From assembly GCA_945281075.1 (NCBI GenBank), contig CALYQE010000080.1, positions 1 through 8,866 on the forward strand: DNA of 8,866 bases, given 5' to 3'. Origin of the DNA: an uncultured Lactobacillus sp. Its GTDB lineage: Bacteria; Bacillota; Bacilli; Lactobacillales; Lactobacillaceae. This document shows, piece by piece, positions 1-7,027 of the stretch (positions within the stretch are counted from its first letter, which is position 1; each line of letters starts with the position of its first letter). The translations under genes and the position numbers were made by a program. A model generated the notes under the pieces. It was not told where the DNA came from. It ran no database searches and saw only the letters and a program-made list of their open reading frames with translations.

Positions 1-1
1 G

Positions 2-909
2 TCAAAAGCTGTTATCTTTGCTTCTGGAAGTTTTGGTCAAAATCGTGAACTTATCGGAACGTTGATAACATGCTATTTGTGGGCATGACCGGTTCAACAG
101 GAGATGCCTACAAAATGGCAATGGCTGCTGGCGCTAAGGACACTTTGCAAGATTCTGCACCTTTAATTACCAACTTTGTCAAAGCCTTACCGCTAGGCAA
201 TGGCAGAGATTTGCTGGCAGGCGGTCCTGCATTATGGATAAATCAAGATGGGGTCAGATTTACAGACGAAAGCATTACTGATCGAAATGCCATCTTACAG
301 TCGCAACCATTTAAGTCAATTAAACAAGGCTACTTAGTTTTCAATCGCAAAATGTTTGAAAAATATGAAGACAATTTGCAAGACCTTTCTGAAGAAGAGC
401 AGAAAAGTATGAAAGGCATTGATGAAATGAATCATCATAACAGCAAAGAAGCATTGAAAATTCTGGATCGATGCGTTAAAAGCAACCAAGGCAATTCTTT
501 ATTTGAGGCTGATTCTATAGAAGAACTGGCATCTAAGGTTGGTTTACCAAAAGCAAACTTTATTCAGGAAATTGAGAAGTACAACTCTTTCTGTCAGATA
601 AAAGAAGACAGAGAATTTGGAAAGAAGCAGGATTTCTTAGTTCCCATCGATGAAGGACCATATTACATTGCACGTTTGGATCAATCGCTCGCAATCTCAA
701 TTGGTGGAATTGGTGAAAACCGTCAATTTGAGGTTATCGATAATCAATGGAATAAAATTCCCGGACTTTACGCAGCAGGCATTGATAGTGCTATGCAGTA
801 TAAAAATATCTACACTATTAACTTGGGCGGATCATGTTGTGCACACTGTGTCAACTCCGGACGCTATTCCGTTAAAAGTGCCAAAAAGTATATTGATGCG
901 TTAGATTAA
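2..909 (+). pseudogene. FAD-dependent fumarate-reductase-like flavoprotein, 3' part, probably frameshifted
   Basis: This is the C-terminal part of a FAD_binding_2 family flavoprotein (fumarate/urocanate reductase type). Such enzymes use bound FAD to reduce or oxidise small organic acids. The gene runs off the left edge. Bases 2-55 in one frame encode KAVIFASGSFGQNRELI, a good match to the family's conserved glycine-rich KAVI-ATGGFG segment. The next family segment (DNMLFVG, then GSTGDAYKMAMAAGA) is in another frame from base 58 onward, so one base is missing or two are extra around 50-60. The remaining 280 codons are open, ending in a typical GLYAAGID segment and a GG-rich FAD-contacting C-terminus. 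The ATG at 70 is internal and has no Shine-Dalgarno site, so it is not a real start. A single sequencing error would give the same picture. The substrate cannot be told, and nothing ties it to the kdg genes except proximity. Confidence 0.75.
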
Positions 910-924
910 TACCAAGTAAAGAAA

Positions 925-951
925 CGTTGAGAAGAGATCTCAACGCTTTTT
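925..951 (+). terminator. Rho-independent terminator after the flavoprotein gene
   Basis: A perfect 8-bp stem (CGTTGAGA / TCTCAACG) closes a 5-base loop and is followed by CTTTTT. It lies 16 bases after the TAA stop. On the minus strand the same hairpin is followed by TTTCTTT, so it may also stop transcripts from the convergent PTS gene, which has no other hairpin behind its stop codon. Confidence 0.85.
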
Positions 952-1003
952 CGGTCTTAGAATATTGTTTGCTATAACCACCCAATACTATATGCTAATT
1001 ATG

Positions 1004-2836
1004 TTAATTTATTATTTTTTTATCATCTGCAATACTTAAAACGTTTAGTTTAGTTGACTTTTTCAAATTGGTAATAACAACGACAATAGTATCGTCAATG
1101 CCATTTTCTTTTAGATAATTCAAATCAATTTGAGCAATATTAGTTTTCGGTGTAACAAAATCTCCTTCTTTAACTAGAATTTTAAATCCCGCACCTTTTA
1201 AAGAAACAGAATCTATGCCCAAATGGATTAAAATTTCTACGCCATCATCATTTTTCATCCCTATTGCATGTTTGGTGGCAGCAATAGTTACAATTTTACC
1301 CGATGCTGGAGCAAATACTCTGCCATTCTCTGGTTTCATTGCAAAACCATTGCCCATCATTTTTGAGGAGAAAACATCATCAGAAACCTTCTCTAATGGT
1401 AAAAATTTCCCTTTAACTACTTCATGCAATTCGACTATTTTTCTTTCCTCAGATGGATCATCTTCTTTTACCTTTTCAATTTTAGCGTTTGGATTTGGAA
1501 TCATTAAATATGCAATAATGAATGAAGAAACCAATGCAATAATTATTCCTATGATTGCAAAAACAAAGTACTTCCCAATATATGCTGGTAAGCTGAAAAT
1601 GCTTGAAAGAATATAACCATAAATTCTGACGCCGAAAAAGGTAATGAATGCTGACGCCAAACTACTGCCAATTGTAGCAGCAACAAACGCTTTTTTATAT
1701 TTAGAAAGGACACCAAATAATGCAGGTTCAGTAATTCCTAATAATCCTGAAACTGCTGAAGAAGCGACAATGCTCTTTTCAGGCTTGGTTTTTACCTTAA
1801 AGTAAACAGCTGCTGTGGCACCCGTGATGGCTAAATTAGCCATAAACATAGTCGGCATTAATCTGTCATATCCAAGATTTGCAAAATTTTGCAGAGCAAT
1901 TGGAGTGAAGGCGTGGTGCAAGCCTGTGAAAACAGCTGCTGGACGGATTGCACCTAAAACAGCTCCAGCTAAGATAGGTGATATTTTGAATAGTGAATTA
2001 ACTGAGGTTGCCAAAAGATCACCTAAATAAATACTAATTGGTCCAATTAACCCGAGAGCAATTATTCCAGTAACAAATAATGAAACTGTAGGACTGAAAA
2101 CTGTCCGCAATGCTTGTGGCATGTATTTATCAACATAATGGTATACGTACTTTAATGCTAATACCGTAAAAATGATCGGTATTACAGTTCCACTATAGTT
2201 GAAAACTGGTATCGGAATCACACTAAATAATAAAAATTGCTTAATAGCACCTTTGGTAGCTGCATCCACCATTGTCGGGAACTGCATTGCAGCGGCAAGA
2301 GCTACTGCTAAATATTCATTAGTTTTAAAAATTTTAGCTGCTGAGGCTGCTACAAAGAATGGTAAAAATGTAAATACACCGCTAGCAATCATATTGAGAA
2401 CTATGTAAGTGTCTGTTTTATTCGAAATCACATTCAATGCAACGAGACCCGCCATTAGTCCTTTGATCATTCCTGCACCCGCAATTGCTGGCACAATCGG
2501 ACCAAATACACCAGAAACAGTATCCATGAAAAGGGAGATTATTCCCTTCTTTTCCTTTTTGCCTTTTCCTGATTGGTTAGCACTAAACTTATCTAATTCA
2601 AGCTGTTTAGCAATTGCATCATAATATTCAGTCACATCCGTGCCAATAACAATCTGCAACTCTTTGTTATGGTACTTGGTCCCTACGACCATAGACAAAT
2701 CATTTAACTTGTCAAACTGAATCTCATGCAAGTTAAAGCGTAGTCTGGTCATACAGTGCCAGGCATTATTGATATTATTACGTCCGCCGATAAGATTAAT
2801 AATCTCATGCGCAGATTTTTCATACTTATTGTCCAT
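1004..2836 (-). CDS. Beta-glucoside-family PTS permease, EIIBCA fusion
   Basis: This is a complete 610-residue sugar phosphotransferase permease of the glucose/beta-glucoside superfamily, of usual length for bgl-type EIIBCA proteins. It imports a sugar across the membrane while phosphorylating it. The EIIB domain is at about residues 1-85, with the phosphorylated cysteine at Cys28 in HCMTRLRF. The membrane EIIC domain is at about 100-450, with many hydrophobic helices, the TGLHHAF segment near 304 and the GITEPALFG signature at 367-375. The EIIA domain is at about 485-605, with His538 in ILIHLGIDSV as the phospho-acceptor and the partner His523. All catalytic residues are present. The ATG has a GGGAG Shine-Dalgarno site 7 bases upstream. 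No 6-phospho-glycosidase lies beside it, so the sugar is unknown. It is divergent from the dehydratase gene, and its leader carries a LacI/cre-type dyad, so induction by substrate and/or catabolite repression is likely. Confidence 0.93.
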   Translation of the reverse strand: MDNKYEKSAHEIINLIGGRNNINNAWHCMTRLRFNLHEIQFDKLNDLSMVVGTKYHNKELQIVIGTDVTEYYDAIAKQLELDKFSANQSGKGKKEKKGIISLFMDTVSGVFGPIVPAIAGAGMIKGLMAGLVALNVISNKTDTYIVLNMIASGVFTFLPFFVAASAAKIFKTNEYLAVALAAAMQFPTMVDAATKGAIKQFLLFSVIPIPVFNYSGTVIPIIFTVLALKYVYHYVDKYMPQALRTVFSPTVSLFVTGIIALGLIGPISIYLGDLLATSVNSLFKISPILAGAVLGAIRPAAVFTGLHHAFTPIALQNFANLGYDRLMPTMFMANLAITGATAAVYFKVKTKPEKSIVASSAVSGLLGITEPALFGVLSKYKKAFVAATIGSSLASAFITFFGVRIYGYILSSIFSLPAYIGKYFVFAIIGIIIALVSSFIIAYLMIPNPNAKIEKVKEDDPSEERKIVELHEVVKGKFLPLEKVSDDVFSSKMMGNGFAMKPENGRVFAPASGKIVTIAATKHAIGMKNDDGVEILIHLGIDSVSLKGAGFKILVKEGDFVTPKTNIAQIDLNYLKENGIDDTIVVVITNLKKSTKLNVLSIADDKKIIN

Positions 2837-2857
2837 AATCTTTCTCCCACTAAAACT

Positions 2858-2871
2858 TGTAAACGCTTACC
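2858..2871. promoter_or_regulatory. LacI-family operator or cre in the PTS leader
   Basis: The dyad TGTAAACGCTTACC has the AAnCGnTT core of LacI/CcpA-family sites. It matches the CcpA cre consensus except at the last base. It also matches the kdgA/lacI site GGTAAACCTTTACC (6924-6937) at 11 of 14 positions. It lies 21 bases before the PTS ATG and downstream of the predicted start of transcription, where a bound repressor would act as a roadblock. The site is seen directly; the protein that binds it is inferred. Confidence 0.7.
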
Positions 2872-2889
2872 ATTTTTGATTACGAAGCA

Positions 2890-2918
2890 ATAGTATCATT
2901 GAAAATTATTTTTGCCAA
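2890..2918 (-). promoter_or_regulatory. Predicted sigma-A promoter of the PTS gene
   Basis: On the minus strand, TTGGCA (2918-2913) and TACTAT (2895-2890) are separated by exactly 17 bases. Each resembles the -35 and -10 consensus, with one and two mismatches. Transcription would start near 2883, giving a leader of about 47 bases that contains the dyad at 2858-2871. The ACCGGT site at 2919-2924 abuts the -35 box. Confidence 0.5.
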
Positions 2919-2926
2919 ACCGGTAT
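2915..2926. promoter_or_regulatory. ACCGGT-core site 1, next to the PTS -35 box
   Basis: CCAAACCGGTAT contains the palindrome ACCGGT within AAACCGGT. The same 8-mer recurs in reverse complement at 2995-3002, and the centres are 76 bases apart. Even-spaced cores with central CG are typical of LacI-family operators, but the binder could equally be the nearby GntR/HutC-type protein. It is proposed as an operator on the basis of position and repetition only. Confidence 0.4.
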
Positions 2927-2991
2927 CTTCATTTTCAAATTCACCAGAAACATTATTATATCAATATTTTCAGTCACTATTTTATTAAAAT

Positions 2992-3003
2992 TGGACCGGT
3001 TTT
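2992..3003. promoter_or_regulatory. ACCGGT-core site 2, upstream of the dehydratase gene
   Basis: TGGACCGGTTTT is the second copy of the ACCGGT core, inverted relative to site 1. A weak plus-strand promoter can be drawn with TTGGAC (2991-2996) and TACACT (3015-3020), 18 bases apart. The core would then overlap the -35 box and spacer, a good position for repression. That promoter assignment is uncertain. Confidence 0.4.
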
Positions 3004-3092
3004 TATGCCCTATCTACACTTTTTTAATACCAAATTGACTTTTATTATTTATACATGCTTCAATATGATTGTTAATGATATGAATATATCGC

Positions 3093-3100
3093 AAAGGAGA
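3093..3100 (+). promoter_or_regulatory. Shine-Dalgarno site that fixes the GTG start of the dehydratase
   Basis: AAAGGAGA lies 6 bases before GTG 3107. The frame is open much further upstream (to a TTG at 2912), but the extra 65 residues have no ribosome site, do not resemble the family and would cover the operator region. The GTG is therefore the better start. Confidence 0.85.
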
Positions 3101-3106
3101 GTCATC

Positions 3107-4306
3107 GTGGAAAAGACAATAATCACTGACGTCAAGAGTTTTGGTGTTAAGCCTGATCGTCATAACTTGGTTGTAGTCAAAGTAGAAACAGATCAGGGAA
3201 TCTTTGGTCTTGGGTGTGCGACTTTTCAATTTAGGCCATTGGCTGTCGAATCTATTATCGACAACTATTTAAAACCGTTGCTGATTGGACAGGATGCTAA
3301 TCAAATTGAAGATCTTTGGCATCTAATGAAAGTTAACTCATATTGGCGGAATGGACCCGTTCTTAATAACGCAATTTCTGGAGTAGACATGGCTCTGTGG
3401 GACATCAAAGGCAAACTAGCAGACATGCCTCTATACCAACTGTTGGGTGGAAAGGCAAGAACGGCAATTCCTGCATACACTCACGCTGAAGCCGAAACTC
3501 TTGAGGAGTTATATAAAAAGATTGCTACTTTTTTAAATGAAGGCTACCAGTATATACGTTGCCAACTGGGGTTTTATGGTGGCACTCCCGAAAACTTAAA
3601 TACGCCACAAAATCCGATTCCTGGTTCTTATTTTGACCCTGAGCAATATATGGCTGCCACCTTGAAAATGTTTGAAGCAATAAAACAGAAGTATGGTTCA
3701 AAATTTCAAATAATTCATGATGTTCACGAACGGCTAGCCCCTAATCAAGCACTACGCTTTGCCAAAAAAGCTGAAAAATATGATCTTTACTTCCTAGAAG
3801 ATATACTTTCTCCTGATCAAAATGAATGGCTTAAGCAGCTCCGGAGTCAGTCGGTCACCCCACTAGCAACGGGCGAGTTATTTAACAATCCGATGGAATG
3901 GAAAGAGCTGGCTATGAACCGTCAAGTTGACTTTATGCGTGCTCACGTTTCTCAAATTGGGGGAATAACACCTGCTCTCAAACTAGCACATTTTTGTGAA
4001 ATTTTGGGTATCCGTATGGCTTGGCATACTCCACCAGACATCACTCCTATTGGGATTGCAGTCAACACCCATTTGAACATTCATCTTCATAATGCAGCCA
4101 TTCAAGAAAATGTGCCCGTTCAAGAAAACACTAAAAAGTTATTTGGCGGGATTCCTGAAGTTAAAAACGGCTACTTTTATCCAATTGAGCGCAGTGGTAT
4201 TGGGGTAACTTTTGATGAAGAAATGGCAAAAGAGTTCCCAGTCGTTTATCGTCCTCACGAGTGGACCCAAAGTCGAATACCAGATGGAACAATCGTTACG
4301 CCATAA
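3107..4306 (+). CDS. Mannonate/gluconate dehydratase-like enzyme (ManD/RspA family, enolase superfamily)
   Basis: A 399-residue member of the mandelate racemase/enolase superfamily, closest in motifs to the ManD/RspA group. These enzymes use Mg2+ to dehydrate an aldonic acid such as D-mannonate or D-gluconate to 2-keto-3-deoxygluconate. The N-terminal capping domain is at about 1-120, followed by the TIM barrel. Predicted metal ligands are Asp205 (HDVHERL), Glu231 (FLED) and Glu257 (TGELFN), spaced 26 and 26 as in characterised ManD proteins. His207 fits the catalytic histidine after the first ligand. The segment [12 protein letters not shown] (305-316) resembles E. coli RspA more than highly efficient ManD enzymes, which carry Ala rather than Pro at the corresponding place; this is from memory of the family. 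Low or different activity is thus possible. The kdgK-kdgA operon nearby would consume its product. The start is GTG with a strong ribosome site. Confidence 0.88.
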   Translation: MEKTIITDVKSFGVKPDRHNLVVVKVETDQGIFGLGCATFQFRPLAVESIIDNYLKPLLIGQDANQIEDLWHLMKVNSYWRNGPVLNNAISGVDMALWDIKGKLADMPLYQLLGGKARTAIPAYTHAEAETLEELYKKIATFLNEGYQYIRCQLGFYGGTPENLNTPQNPIPGSYFDPEQYMAATLKMFEAIKQKYGSKFQIIHDVHERLAPNQALRFAKKAEKYDLYFLEDILSPDQNEWLKQLRSQSVTPLATGELFNNPMEWKELAMNRQVDFMRAHVSQIGGITPALKLAHFCEILGIRMAWHTPPDITPIGIAVNTHLNIHLHNAAIQENVPVQENTKKLFGGIPEVKNGYFYPIERSGIGVTFDEEMAKEFPVVYRPHEWTQSRIPDGTIVTP

Positions 4307-4322
4307 ATTAAGTTAGCATTAT

Positions 4323-4356
4323 AAAACGATTCTAATTGTCTTTAGAATCGTTTTTT
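4323..4356 (+). terminator. Terminator after the dehydratase gene
   Basis: A perfect 13-bp stem (AAAACGATTCTAA / TTAGAATCGTTTT) with loop TTGTCT ends in a run of six T. It lies 16 bases after the stop codon. It separates the dehydratase from the downstream regulator, so the latter is probably transcribed mainly from its own promoter. Confidence 0.88.
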
Positions 4357-4390
4357 CATTTTCCAGTAAGAAATTTAATTTTATACTATA

Positions 4391-4396
4391 TATAAT
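4391..4396 (+). promoter_or_regulatory. Predicted -10 box of the GntR-type regulator gene
   Basis: A perfect TATAAT follows the terminator, 32 bases before the TTG start. No good -35 box is visible at the usual distance (AAGAAA at 17 bases), so the promoter may be weak. The stretch TTATACTATATATAA (4381-4395) around it is an imperfect dyad that could serve in autoregulation; this is only a suggestion. Confidence 0.45.
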
Positions 4397-4428
4397 GGAA
4401 AACAATTCATACTTACCGAGGTTTAAAA

Positions 4429-5136
4429 TTGAAAAAGACAGAATTCATTACGCAAGATTTATTGAGCAAAGTTTACCAAGGGCAATATGCTTCTAACAAG
4501 CTGCCAAACCAACGACAACTTGCAAAGGCATACAATGTTTCAAGGTTTACGATTCAAAAAGCAATCGCAGACTTAGCTGATATGGGGATTGTTTCCACTG
4601 TTCAAGGATCTGGTATTTTTATTAATGAGAAGGCTATCATTAATCCGCTTATTTTCAACTCCTTAACTAAAACACCCTATAAACGACTAAAATCTAAGAT
4701 GTTAAAGCTCGAAAAGAGAATGGCTACGCCAACTGATCAACAAATTTTTCAGATCAATTCTGAAAGCAAGGTTTGGTATTTTGAAAGAGTTAGAATCGTC
4801 AACTATAAAATCGAACAATTAGAGCGCTCTATAATGCCTTTTACCCTATTTCCTGACCTAGGGCAAGACAACATTGAAGGGTCAATTCAGCACTACGTTG
4901 AAAGTAAAGGGCTAAAAATATCTCACTATATTACAAGCTATGTTCCAATGTCTGCTGATGAAAAGGATGTAAAAATTCTTTTGTGCCACAAGGGAACTCC
5001 TATGATGAAAATTCTCAACCGAGCTGTTTTGAATAACGGTAAAGTGTTTGAATACAGTAATATTTCAGCAATCGATTATTCTGTCACTTATATTCGACCA
5101 TACAATCGTGAGGGTCAAAATTTTAGAACACTATAA
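4429..5136 (+). CDS. GntR-family (HutC/UTRA-type) transcriptional regulator
   Basis: A 235-residue regulator of the HutC subfamily, which binds DNA through an N-terminal winged helix and senses a small sugar or acid through a UTRA domain. The helix-turn-helix is at about 24-45 (LPNQRQLAKAYNVSRFTIQ) and the wing at 53-66 (GIVSTVQGSGIFIN), both typical. The UTRA domain spans about 85-225, with the usual ER-S--PF-L-PDL and G-PM-KI-R----NGKVFEYS patterns. Length is normal. The start is TTG with GAGG 7 bases upstream; no other plausible start exists nearby. It follows the dehydratase gene but is separated from it by a strong terminator. By context it should respond to the dehydratase substrate or to KDG and control the dehydratase/PTS region, perhaps through the ACCGGT sites. 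Target and ligand are inferred, not shown. Confidence 0.9.
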   Translation: MKKTEFITQDLLSKVYQGQYASNKLPNQRQLAKAYNVSRFTIQKAIADLADMGIVSTVQGSGIFINEKAIINPLIFNSLTKTPYKRLKSKMLKLEKRMATPTDQQIFQINSESKVWYFERVRIVNYKIEQLERSIMPFTLFPDLGQDNIEGSIQHYVESKGLKISHYITSYVPMSADEKDVKILLCHKGTPMMKILNRAVLNNGKVFEYSNISAIDYSVTYIRPYNREGQNFRTL

Positions 5137-5148
5137 TCATTTTCAAAC

Positions 5149-5195
5149 AAAAAGCGCCTTAACAAGGCATAACATCTCTTGTTGTGACGCTTTTT
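5149..5195. terminator. Bidirectional terminator between the convergent gntR-type gene and kdgK
   Basis: AAAAAGCG (5149-5156) pairs with CGCTTTTT (5188-5195), and AACAAG (5161-5166) with CTTGTT (5178-5183). Together they form an 18-bp stem with two mismatches and an 11-base loop. It is T-rich on both strands, so it can end transcripts from both sides. It lies 12 bases after one stop codon and 13 before the other. Confidence 0.85.
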
Positions 5196-5208
5196 ACTAT
5201 ATGAATTC

Positions 5209-6234
5209 CTATCGTAGTACCCGCTTACTGCTTTGCTTACCCATTACTGCCCGAATTTCGGCATCGGTGACTAAGTTAAAGTCGCCACCAATCGTCAACT
5301 TAAGAACACTGGCAGCCAAAGCATAATCAAGCATTTCATTTTTAGAGAATTTGTGCAAAAGACCATGAACCAAACCTGCACCGAAGGCATCACCTGCGGC
5401 TACGCCTTCCCAGACATGCATCTGATAAACCGGAGCTTCAAAAACCTGACCATGATCAATCATGATAGCTGTCCATTCTGAGTCTTCTACTGAATGAATA
5501 TTGCGCAAAATGCTGGCCACCGTTTGGCACTTAGGATATTTAGCCGTAATTTCTTTCATTCCTTTAATGAATGTATCCTTTTGTTCAATACCGCGGGTCA
5601 TATCGTTATCAAAAGCTTTAATTCCTAAAACAGCTTCAAAGTCCTCGTCATGTGCAAGACAAATATCAACATATGGCATTAGTTTAGCCATTGCTGTTTG
5701 CGCCTCTTTTGGCGACCACATTTTCCCGCGGTAGTTAAGATCGCACACAACCTTAATATTATGCTTTGAGCAATATCGACACGCTTCCAGCACAGCTCGA
5801 CGCATTTCTGGCGAAACTGCTGGAGTAATGCCAGAAAAATAAAAATAACTGGTATCCTTTAAAACCTGGGACCAATCGTATTCTTTTGCCTGTGAAACAG
5901 CAAAGGAACTGCCTGCACGGTCATAAACTACGCTCGTGTTGCGAACACTTGCACCTTTTTCAAAAAAATATATTCCTAAACGGGGACCACCCTGAAGAAC
6001 TTTGGTAACATCTACTCCATAACGACGCAAGGAAACTAATGCAGCTTGTCCAACCGCATGTAATGGAACTTTAGAAACAAACTGAGCATGATCTCCAAGC
6101 AATGATAATGACACAGCTACATTTGCTTCCGCTCCGCCGTAAAGACCGGAGAAGCGATCAGTTTGAATTATCCGCTCATTCTCATGTGGCTTCAAGCGTA
6201 GCATAATTTCGCCAAAAGTTACTATTTTTTTCAT
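5209..6234 (-). CDS. kdgK: 2-keto-3-deoxygluconate kinase
   Basis: A 341-residue PfkB/ribokinase-family sugar kinase that should phosphorylate 2-keto-3-deoxygluconate with ATP to give KDPG. The N-terminal start (FGEIMLRL) and the GGAEANVA substrate-binding segment at 33-40 are typical of KDG kinases. The C-terminal PfkB signature is EGVAAGDAFGAGL (276-288), with Asp282 as the catalytic base. The acidic residue that opens the signature is Glu276 where most relatives have Asp followed by Arg or Thr; the anion-hole glycines are kept. The gene starts 5 bases after the kdgA stop codon, with its ribosome site (AAAGG) inside the end of kdgA, so the two are co-transcribed and probably translationally coupled. 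Adjacency to kdgA gives the substrate call strong support over other PfkB sugars. Confidence 0.9.
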   Translation of the reverse strand: MKKIVTFGEIMLRLKPHENERIIQTDRFSGLYGGAEANVAVSLSLLGDHAQFVSKVPLHAVGQAALVSLRRYGVDVTKVLQGGPRLGIYFFEKGASVRNTSVVYDRAGSSFAVSQAKEYDWSQVLKDTSYFYFSGITPAVSPEMRRAVLEACRYCSKHNIKVVCDLNYRGKMWSPKEAQTAMAKLMPYVDICLAHDEDFEAVLGIKAFDNDMTRGIEQKDTFIKGMKEITAKYPKCQTVASILRNIHSVEDSEWTAIMIDHGQVFEAPVYQMHVWEGVAAGDAFGAGLVHGLLHKFSKNEMLDYALAASVLKLTIGGDFNLVTDAEIRAVMGKQSSKRVLR

Positions 6235-6239
6235 TTACT

Positions 6240-6890
6240 CTACCTTTTTTCTAATATACGTAAATATTCTTTACGATACGCCTTGGCTTGTTTAGTTACG
6301 GCAGCAAAGTCGCCTTTTGCAGCAGCAACAGTCAAATTACTGCCAGCACCGACAACTGTCACGCCAGCTTCAAACCACTCATGCATATTTTCTAAGTTAA
6401 CACCACCAGTCGGCATGATATTGACCTGTGGTAATGGCGCTTTGACGGCCTTAACAAAGCCTTGACCCAAAACACTGCCAGGGAATATTTTAATGATTTC
6501 AGAGCCATAACGCATGGCCGTCTGCATTTCAGTTACAGTCATACATCCTGGCATATAAGGTATTTCATACTCATTGCATAAAAGAGCGACTTCTCTATCA
6601 AATGAAGGAGCAACAATAAATTTAGCACCTGCCAAAATGGCTATTCTGGCCGTGACTATATCCAAAACCGTTCCTGCGCCGACTACCACATCTGTGTCAT
6701 TAGCATATTGTTCACGCAGTTGGCGAATAATTTCATCGGCCTGTGGAGCAGTAAAAGTTAGCTCAATCGCCTTAATTCCGCCTTTAATACATGCCACAGC
6801 TGTCTGATAAGCCTCGTCTTTAGACTTGCCCCGTACAACTGCAACAATTCCAGCTTTTTCAATGGCTAAAAGCGTATTTGTTTTTTGCAT
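6240..6890 (-). CDS. kdgA: KDPG aldolase (2-keto-3-deoxy-6-phosphogluconate aldolase)
   Basis: A 216-residue class I aldolase of the KDPG/KHG family, of normal length. It splits KDPG into pyruvate and glyceraldehyde 3-phosphate, the last step of hexuronate or aldonate breakdown. Visible catalytic elements are Arg20 (VAVVRG), Glu43 (IELTFTAP) as the general acid/base, and Lys134 (IIKIFPGS) as the Schiff-base lysine. GAGTV (71-75) and PTGGV (160-164) are conserved barrel loops, the latter part of the phosphate site. It is the first gene of the kdgA-kdgK operon. The start is ATG with a strong GGAGG site (6902-6898) 7 bases upstream. A LacI-type dyad lies 33 bases before the start, so repression by the divergent LacI-family protein is likely. 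Confidence 0.93.
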   Translation of the reverse strand: MQKTNTLLAIEKAGIVAVVRGKSKDEAYQTAVACIKGGIKAIELTFTAPQADEIIRQLREQYANDTDVVVGAGTVLDIVTARIAILAGAKFIVAPSFDREVALLCNEYEIPYMPGCMTVTEMQTAMRYGSEIIKIFPGSVLGQGFVKAVKAPLPQVNIMPTGGVNLENMHEWFEAGVTVVGAGSNLTVAAAKGDFAAVTKQAKAYRKEYLRILEKR

Positions 6891-6923
6891 ATTATTTCCT
6901 CCAATACATCTTTTTTAGTTTAT

Positions 6924-6937
6924 GGTAAACCTTTACC
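6924..6937. promoter_or_regulatory. LacI-family operator between kdgA and the lacI-type gene
   Basis: GGTAAACCTTTACC is an inverted repeat (GGTAAA / TTTACC) around a central CC. It is 33 bases upstream of kdgA and 90 upstream of the divergent regulator, the expected place for an operator that represses kdgAK and autoregulates. It matches the PTS-leader site at 2858-2871 at 11 of 14 positions. Because it lacks the central CG, a CcpA cre is less likely here than a site for the local regulator. Confidence 0.65.
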
Positions 6938-6981
6938 TAAATAATTTCAATATCAACTGAACAATATAATTCAGGCCTAAA

Positions 6982-6997
6982 AGCAATTTGCTATAAT
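6982..6997 (+). promoter_or_regulatory. Predicted -10 box of the lacI-type gene with an overlapping small palindrome
   Basis: TATAAT at 6992-6997 is 30 bases before the ATG and is the best -10 box for the regulator; the matching -35 (ATTCAG) is poor. A second TATAAT lies at 6965-6970. The perfect palindrome AGCAA-T-TTGCT (6982-6992) ends on the first base of the -10 box. Confidence 0.4.
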
Positions 6998-7027
6998 AAC
7001 ACTAAAAAGTTTTTAAGCGAGGGGCTT

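Noticed and set aside
89..94. Further ACCGGT core inside the flavoprotein sequence
   Set aside because: It is in coding sequence (Thr-Gly codons) with no promoter nearby and no extended match to the two intergenic sites.
2912..3106. A 65-residue N-terminal extension of the dehydratase from TTG 2912
   Set aside because: It has no ribosome site, is unlike family N-termini and covers the promoter/operator region; GTG 3107 has a strong AAAGGAGA site 6 bases upstream.
3014..3229. A 71-codon minus-strand open frame across the dehydratase start
   Set aside because: It overlaps a well-supported gene on the opposite strand and has no family resemblance.
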